Assembly (NCBI GenBank): GCA_033977485.1
Contig: CM066988.1
Location: forward strand, 138,546,859 to 138,610,858
Length of the DNA: 64,000 nucleotides
Direction: 5' to 3'
Source: Hydrangea macrophylla
Lineage: Eukaryota > Streptophyta > Magnoliopsida > Cornales > Hydrangeaceae
Each line of letters opens with the position of its first letter. Position 1 is the stretch's first letter. Made by a program: the position numbers and the translations under genes. The notes under the pieces were generated by a model. It saw only the letters and a list, made by a program, of their open reading frames with translations. It was not told the DNA's origin and made no database searches. This document shows, piece by piece, positions 58,391 through 64,000 of this stretch.

Positions 58391-60929
58391 AATGGCTCCA
58401 AAGAAAAAGGAAGGAAAGATAATGACCTAACTTGGGATCATTGTACAAGAGTGAATGAGAATAGGATGAATCTCAAGTATAATTATTGTGGAAAGCCTTT
58501 TTGGAGTGGGGTGATTAGAATGAAGCATCACTTAGCATGCACCCACTCTAATGTTGCGTAATTCACCCAAGTAGCCCAAGAAGTGAAAATGTTGTTTCAA
58601 GGTATTTTAAAGGAGTTAGAGGAAAGTAATTTTGGAGGTAATGGGGATAAAATAGATGAATGCTTTGAAGAATTTAACAATGAGAGTAAAAAAAAAAAGG
58701 AGGAACCATGGATGCATTTGTTTTGAAAGGTAAGTCAAAAGGAAACACAAACACCGGTACTCAAAAGACTTTAAACGAGATGCTTAAAGATAGGCAACCT
58801 GTTGTTAGAGACATTTGTAGATTTTTATACGGGAATGCTTTAGCATTTAATTTGGTTAAAAGTCCGTTATTTTTTAAAATGATAAAATCGATTTGTGAAT
58901 AAGGTTTAAGGATTGAAACCTCCAACCTATCATGAAGCTAGAGTCACATATTTAAAAAAGGAAGTTGATAGTGTCTATGAAAGTTTGGAGAAGTATAAAA
59001 GTGAATGGAAGAGAACCGGGTATACGGTGATGTCGGATGGGTGGACCGATGGAAAGAGCCAGTCACTTACAAACTTTGTTGTCAATAGTCCAAGTGGTAC
59101 GGTGTTTATTAAATCTATTGACACTTCCGATGTCATAAAAGATGTAAACAAATTGTTTGAATTGCTTGATGATTTAGTAGAAGAGATTGGGGAGGAAAGT
59201 GTGGTTCAAGTGGTGACCGATAGTGCCACGGCTTTTGTAACTGCCGGTAGATTTGTAAAAGAAAAGAGGAAGAATTTGTTTTGGTCCCCATGTGCGGCCC
59301 ATTGTATTGATTTGATTCTTAGCGATACTGGTTACATCCCGGCCTTCTTTGATACCCTATACAAGGCACAAAGGCTTAGAGTTTACATCTATCAGCATAC
59401 TTGGGTCTTGAATTTGTTTCGAAAGTATTCTAAGAATAGGAAATTGATAAGACCGGCGGTGACTACATTTGCCATGAGTTTTCTTACTTTGAAGAGTATT
59501 ATGGAAGCAAGACTACCTCTTCGATCTATGTTTGCATCGGAAGAGTGGGCTAAGAGTTCTTATGCTAAAAAGGATGAAGCCGTGAATCTATCACACTATG
59601 TTTTAGGGGACCAAAGATTTTGGAAAGCAATTAAATATTGTTTGAAATGTGTGCTTCCGCTAGTGAAAGTTCTAAGACTAGTAGATGGTGATGCAACCCC
59701 GGCAATGGGATATATTTATGAGGCTATGGATAGAGCAAAAGAACAAATTAAGAAGAATTTGAACAATGTGAAGTCGAGATATAAGCGCATTTGGGGCATC
59801 ATTGACAAACGTTGGAATTCACAACTCCATCGACCACTTTATGCGGCGGCATACTTTCTTAATCCAAAGTAAGTAGCTCTAATGTAGGATACTTGTATAG
59901 TATATGAATCTATATATTATTTATAAATTTCTAATTGTTTGATTACTTACACTTTACTTGAATTTAAGGTTTCATTATGACACAAATTTTCAAGCGGATT
60001 TAGAAGTAAAGATGGGGTTGTTTAGAACCATTGAGAGAATGTATCCCGATGTGGAAACAAGAGTCCTAATTGATTCACAACTAGAGAAGTTCAAGAGAGC
60101 CGATGGCTTGTTTGGAATGAGTATGGCGGTCATGACAAGAGACAAAAAACAACCCGGTAATCTCTATTTATAAATTTACAAGTTACAACGATTAACATTT
60201 TTAAAAATCTAACCTCTTCTACTTTCTAATTGTAGCTTTGTGGTGGGAGAATTATGGGGAAGAGTGCAAAGAGCTCCAAAGGCTAGCAATATGGGTGCTA
60301 AGCCTTACTTGTAGTGCCACCGGTTGTGAAAGAAATTGGAGCATATTTGAGCATGTCCACTCTAAGAAAAGGAACCGTTTGGAGAAACAACGGTTGAATG
60401 ATGTGGTATTTGAAAAGTACAACATTCAACTTGAGTTGAGACATGCCCAACGACAACAAAAAGGGGAGGATTTGTATGATCCAATTTGTTTGTTGGATAT
60501 GGAATCAGATGATGAATGGATCACCGAAAGTGAAGATGCATGTATAGTTGATGATAGAGCATGGATGGATATTGAAGAATGCTTCACAATTGATGAAGGT
60601 CCAAGTAGCAATAAGAGAAAGAGAGGTATTATATATATATTCTAGCTTCTTTATATTAAGAACAAGTGAAAGATTTTGTTAAAAAAAAATTAGTTATATC
60701 ATATTATTACATTAAGTGTTTCTTTGTAATGATAATAGGATCAAGGAACTTGAATGCCTACAAAAAAGGAAAAGACAAAGGAAAAGGGAAAGCAAAGGTA
60801 GATGAAGATATGGAAGAAGATGTGGAAGAAGAAGATGAGGAAGAAGAAGAAGGATAATGGGAAGAAGAAGGGGAAGATGAGGAAGATGGAAACAATGACT
60901 ATGATCTTGATCTCGACGATGTCGAGTAA
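58391..60929 (+). pseudogene. hAT transposase (BED, DUF659, hAT dimerisation), lightly damaged
   Basis: ATG at 58391 gives MAPKKKEGK, then a frameshift leads into a BED finger (KYNYCGKPFWSGV, RMKHHLACTH; the first Cys is Tyr). After a TAA at 58559 and another stop at 58900, exon frame 58913-59869 encodes the DUF659/RNase H-like core: MSDGWTD and VVTDSA with likely catalytic Asp, and SPCAAHCIDLIL. Introns 59870-59969, 60155-60235 and 60627-60739 have GT/AG ends and keep phase (NPK|FHYD, QP|ALWW, KRG|SRN). The exon from 60236 holds the dimerisation domain (LQRLAIWVLSL, CERNWSIF with the catalytic Glu). The last exon is Lys/Glu/Asp-rich and hits TAA at 60856, just before a short acidic tail to 60929. 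Few breaks, so it is a recently inactivated transposase. Confidence 0.85.
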
Positions 60930-61453
60930 CGATAGGCTAGCAAAAATGTAGTGGACCAAGTGGTTTATTTTGTGCACACTTGATAGTTGAAGTAAACTTG
61001 AATTTTGTGATGAATATAATTATAAATTAATGGTTTAGTGAAGTATACTTCATTGCACTTATCTATTTCTTCTAAGTGGGATCCGAACGCACATTTCGTG
61101 TCATTAACGCAATTATATGTATCTTATATGTGCCTTATTTGATCTTTTGATTTTGCTTTTCTTCTTTTTTTTATTCTATAAAGTTTTCTATCAGTTTTCT
61201 AGGTTTTTCTTAATTTGTCACCGAACTTACAATTCACGAATTGCGAATCCCGATTCAATACGCTTGTGACATTTCGATTCACGATACAATTCACGATTTG
61301 ACAACTATGTATATATACTTGCATGCTCGTGTGTGTGGGGGTTTCTGAACCCAGAGAATTTAGAGAGTGTTTGTGTGTGTGTTGTGTTATATATACACAC
61401 ATACATATATATATACACACACATATCCATATATACACATATATATATACTCC

Positions 61454-61456
<3 letters not shown>

Positions 61457-61490
<34 letters not shown>
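61457..61490. repeat. (GA)n microsatellite
   Basis: About 16 GA units after TATATACACACATA-rich sequence, in LTR B-prime. Confidence 0.85.
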
Positions 61491-61491
<1 letters not shown>

Positions 61492-61740
61492 AGGAGAAGA
61501 ACAAGGAGATGCAGAGAGAGAGAGAGAAAAAAAAAGATACAGAAGGAGAGACATAGAGAGAGATGAGGAGCCACCGTTAAAGCTTAAAGCTTAAAAGTTT
61601 CCAATCGCACCCTTATGACGTTTAGGTGAGTTCTAAACTCACTCGGCATCATGGATACGATGTTTTACAAGTTTAAATAGACCCAAACACACCCTAACAC
61701 CTCTGGATGTTCACTGCCCAGAACTTCTGGAGAAGACTCT

Positions 61741-61853
61741 CTCGAGCGATTGAACTGGGTTCAATCAATCAAAAGTTCAATTGATTGAAAGGACTTCGAT
61801 CGCTTGAACCTTATTTTTCCCCAATCGATTGAAATAGTTTCAATTGATTGAAC
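61741..61853. repeat. TCAATCGATTGA-type palindromes in LTR B-prime, right block
   Basis: CTCGAGCGATTGA, TTCAATCAATCAA, TTCAATTGATTGAA (a 14-bp palindrome), TTCGATCGCTTGAA, CCAATCGATTGA and a second TTCAATTGATTGAA. This is the same array as 57050-57222, separated only by the hAT insertion. Confidence 0.85.
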
Positions 61854-62159
61854 TTAACAAAACATAGTTGTGTTCTTTTGTTTTATATTATCTATAGGGT
61901 TCGACCATTCATTTATTGATCGGACTTTTACTGTGCGACTATTAGGATGACTAGGGATAATGCAATACCAAAGATAAGTATGATTGCAAAGAATGGGTTA
62001 AAGCTACGACACTGGTTATCATATCATTCATGAAGAGTTCGATATCCGTTCTTATTCACTCAGAGTAGTCAGGCCACCTGGGAATGTCACATAGTCGCTA
62101 GTAGTGTAAACGTTAAGCAGGTTTGATAAGTTCTGGGAATGATACGTGGGTAGGACCAA

Positions 62160-62400
62160 GCAGTCATACATTAGCCAGATGATCCATGTATATCCTTAAT
62201 GAGTTGTAGATGGGTATCACTAGTAGATATCTTTAAGTCGTGGCAATAGATTTGATATGCTGTTGTTCAACCGTTGTATCCCTGATATGCGGTGGACGGT
62301 GATATGTCCTTAACGAGCAGGGGATGGACTGATGTAGTGTCCATGCCATGCTGTGGATGGTTTATATCCTTAATAAGCGGTGGACAGAATGATTGTATGT
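62160..62400. repeat. Interspersed TATCCTTAA-N-GAG...GGTGGA repeats in LTR B-prime
   Basis: Four degenerate units at about 62190, 62305, 62355 and 62275: TATCCTTAATGAGTTGTAGA, TGTCCTTAACGAGCAGGGGA, TATCCTTAATAAGCGGTGGA and a partial GATATGCGGTGGACGG. They lie just before the conserved GCTAACGGCGTT...CCTGGACATT anchor near 62630, as the dyad repeats do in LTR B. Confidence 0.65.
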
Positions 62401-63097
62401 CTATATCGGTTAAACGATTGAGTCTGTTCTTCCTATCAAGGGTATATCAATACCAGGTCTTGGAATAATGAGGCGATAAGGATTGGTTGCGATGCGTTTG
62501 AATAAAGATGAAGATGTTATTGTAATACTATATCTTATGTATATCATAATCTATTATTACGTTCTATCGCTGGTGATTACCTTATACCTATGATACTGTG
62601 GGAGTTTCTATTCACTCAACTGAAGTAAGCTAACGGCGTTTATGCCTGGACATTCCCCGTCCAGACTACCCCATCCCTATTGAAGCAGGTGATGGTGCTT
62701 ATGACGATGGCTACTACCCGGAGAGGGAGTATGCAGAGAATGGCCCCAGCGATGATGGTTATGCCAGGGAAGACTATTACGCTGACAGTCATGTTTACGC
62801 CAGTTGAAAATTTGGAGACGGATATTAGCTTATTTAACATTACTATTGGATTCTGTAATAATTAGTACTTGGGCATTCGTTGCTTTCAGACCTTTTATAA
62901 TTCCTGTAGAGCACTCTGATGATTTGTAATAGCTAGAACTCTTGTAATATATTCAGTTTCATATTATTACTGTTCTTGTTGCTTCTAGTTAGCTAGTACT
63001 ATGTGGTGTGGACAATTAGTGACATTCACCTGTCATTCCCTATGGACCCAAAAAAGAAATTTATTTTTATCTATTTTTACTGCTCCGGGGCATCACA

Positions 63098-64000
63098 ACT
63101 AAATTTAAAATTCTGGCAGGATTTATTTACTAAAGGGAAAAGTTGACAAAGATAGTTGAAGTTAGCATGGCCCAAGCGGGCGTGCCATAGACGACTCTAA
63201 ATCAGGCAAAACTGATGCCTGAAGACTTGAAGACGACAAACTTAAACTCCCTCCCCCCCCCCCCCCAGGTGGATCACCAAAATAGTAGAGGCCATCCGGC
63301 TCATATCCCTAGCCAAAAATATTCTTTGAAATCCGGTCCTGCAAAAGACAGCAATCAGGTAAGAACACAACTGCACAATTAAGAGATTTTGCGAGACAAT
63401 TAACTGAGAAAAGATTATAAGGAAATGTAGGGACATGAAGAACAGAAGATAAAGAGATACTAGGAGAAAGACAAATATCGCCTTTACTTTTGAAAAAGAT
63501 AGTAGACCCATAAGCAATTTGGACAAATTGGGAGATAGGGACTAAAGAAGATGAGAATAAAGACAACTCACCAGTCATATGATCACTGGCACCGGAATCC
63601 AGAATCCAAGAGGGGTTGCTAGACCCAACATGGAATGCAGTAGAAAATGTACCTGAGGTCAGAGTAGCAATGGGAGAAGTGCCAGTTCGAGAACCTTGTT
63701 GAAGTAATGATCCCAATTGAGACTGAAGTTGACTCATCAGAGTTTGTAGCTGGAGAAGATCTGGAGTAGGTGTTGTTTCAACAATAATAGCAGTGCAAGC
63801 TAGGGCATTTCCTTTGTTTCAAGGAAGCTTATCTCGAAGTTCAGGATGAAGCTTGAAGCAACGGTCCTTGACATGACCAAGAATACCACAATGAGTGTAG
63901 AATGGTCGGTTACCATAACTAGGAGGACGGGTGAAAGGCCCAGACGGGGCACCAAGAGCCATCTGGTCCAGCACTGGGGATGGTTCAGGTAAAGTAAGAG
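63098..64000 (-). pseudogene. Second copia element: gag knuckle, protease and pre-integrase part
   Basis: On the minus strand from 64000 the zinc-knuckle region reads HCGILGHVKDRCFKL (about 63850-63895, first Cys as Tyr). Then come SWILDSGASDHMTG, the protease active site with intact DSG (about 63570-63610), VLHVPTFPYNLFSV, and the pre-integrase motif WHARLGHANF (about 63160-63190) up to NFKFS at 63098. The integrase core and RT start expected next are absent. At 50214 the same or a very similar element continues with RT. The DSGASDHMTG context differs from the SIRE-like GCSRHMTG element. A 14-base C run at 63253-63266 disturbs one frame. Confidence 0.8.

Larger units (their letters stand above)
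57293..61310 (+). mobile_element. hAT transposon carrying a degenerate transposase gene (about 4.0 kb)
   Basis: Putative ends are TCTATTGTTAATATC on the left and, inverted, ACATAGTTGTCAAATC on the right, with ATATATAC on both sides (57285-57292 and 61311-61318) as an 8-bp duplication. Because the flank is a TA run, the exact ends are uncertain. Subterminal parts are crowded with CGATAC, GTATCG, CGTACGATTC and CACGATT motifs (57308-57465 and 61228-61305), as expected for transposase binding. It contains an 80-bp tandem duplication, a MITE, and a multi-exon transposase gene. Confidence 0.7.
56970..63097 (+). mobile_element. Gypsy family B-prime solo LTR, host to a hAT transposon
   Basis: Starts TGTAATACCCGGTATTTTC and ends TGCTCCGGGGCATCACA. 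The end is collinear with LTR B in opposite orientation (GTCATTCCCTATGGACCC, then AAATTT-rich, then CTCCGGGG). About 2.1 kb remain when the hAT at 57293-61310 is removed. The flanks are different host elements: gypsy C pol on the left and copia on the right, with CAACT before and ACTAA after. A simple insertion would not give this. Confidence 0.75.

Noticed and set aside
56965..63102. CAACT as a target duplication of LTR B-prime
   Set aside because: It works only if the LTR is ended at GGGGCATCA; alignment with LTR B puts the end at 63097 (CATCACA), leaving CAACT against ACTAA, which do not match.

Overview
This window is nuclear DNA of a flowering plant, almost certainly a woody eudicot; the species cannot be fixed from the sequence. 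The evidence is intron-rich plant receptor-kinase coding sequence, plant LTR-retrotransposon lineages (SIRE-type Ty1/copia, chromodomain Ty3/gypsy), plant-type MITEs, tRNA-derived SINEs, and long (GA/CT)n and A/T microsatellites. No RNA gene, organelle insert, CRISPR array or bacterial operon was seen. Most of the window is transposable-element sequence, much of it nested.

Region 1-14.5 kb holds decayed copies of one receptor-like kinase (RLK) family: a minus-strand pseudogene (3060-3835), two plus-strand first-exon fragments (7915-9790 and 11178-11560) and a minus-strand kinase-exon scrap near 12975. They sit in locally duplicated flanking DNA (4710-5110 resembles 10630-11110). Between them lie a short LTR element, a fold-back element with giant inverted repeats, hAT, Tourist-like and other MITEs, two SINEs and a lone LTR.

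Region 14.5-37.9 kb holds the one gene that looks intact: a G-type (S-locus) lectin receptor kinase of the CES101-like type. Seven exons join in frame into a predicted 747-residue protein with signal peptide, B-lectin, S-locus glycoprotein region, transmembrane segment and a kinase with all key residues. Intron 1 is about 20.5 kb and carries a SIRE-like copia element, itself carrying a gypsy solo LTR with a LINE inside it, plus several MITEs. The EGF/PAN part of the ectodomain is not found.

Region 38-64 kb has no host gene that I can recognise. It holds solo LTRs and fragments of several related large-LTR gypsy families (A at about 40.4-48.2 kb, B at 44.0-47.9 kb, C at 50.2-57.0 kb, B-prime at 57.0-63.1 kb), a copia solo LTR, a second copia element split at 50.2/63.1 kb, and a hAT transposon with a four-exon transposase gene.

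The most unusual signal is shared by unrelated elements. LTRs of copia and gypsy families carry clusters of a 10-12 bp palindrome centred on TCGA (CCAGTCGACTGG, CCAATCGATTGG or TCAATCGATTGA), each family with its own version. In gypsy family C the palindrome recurs exactly every 20 bp.
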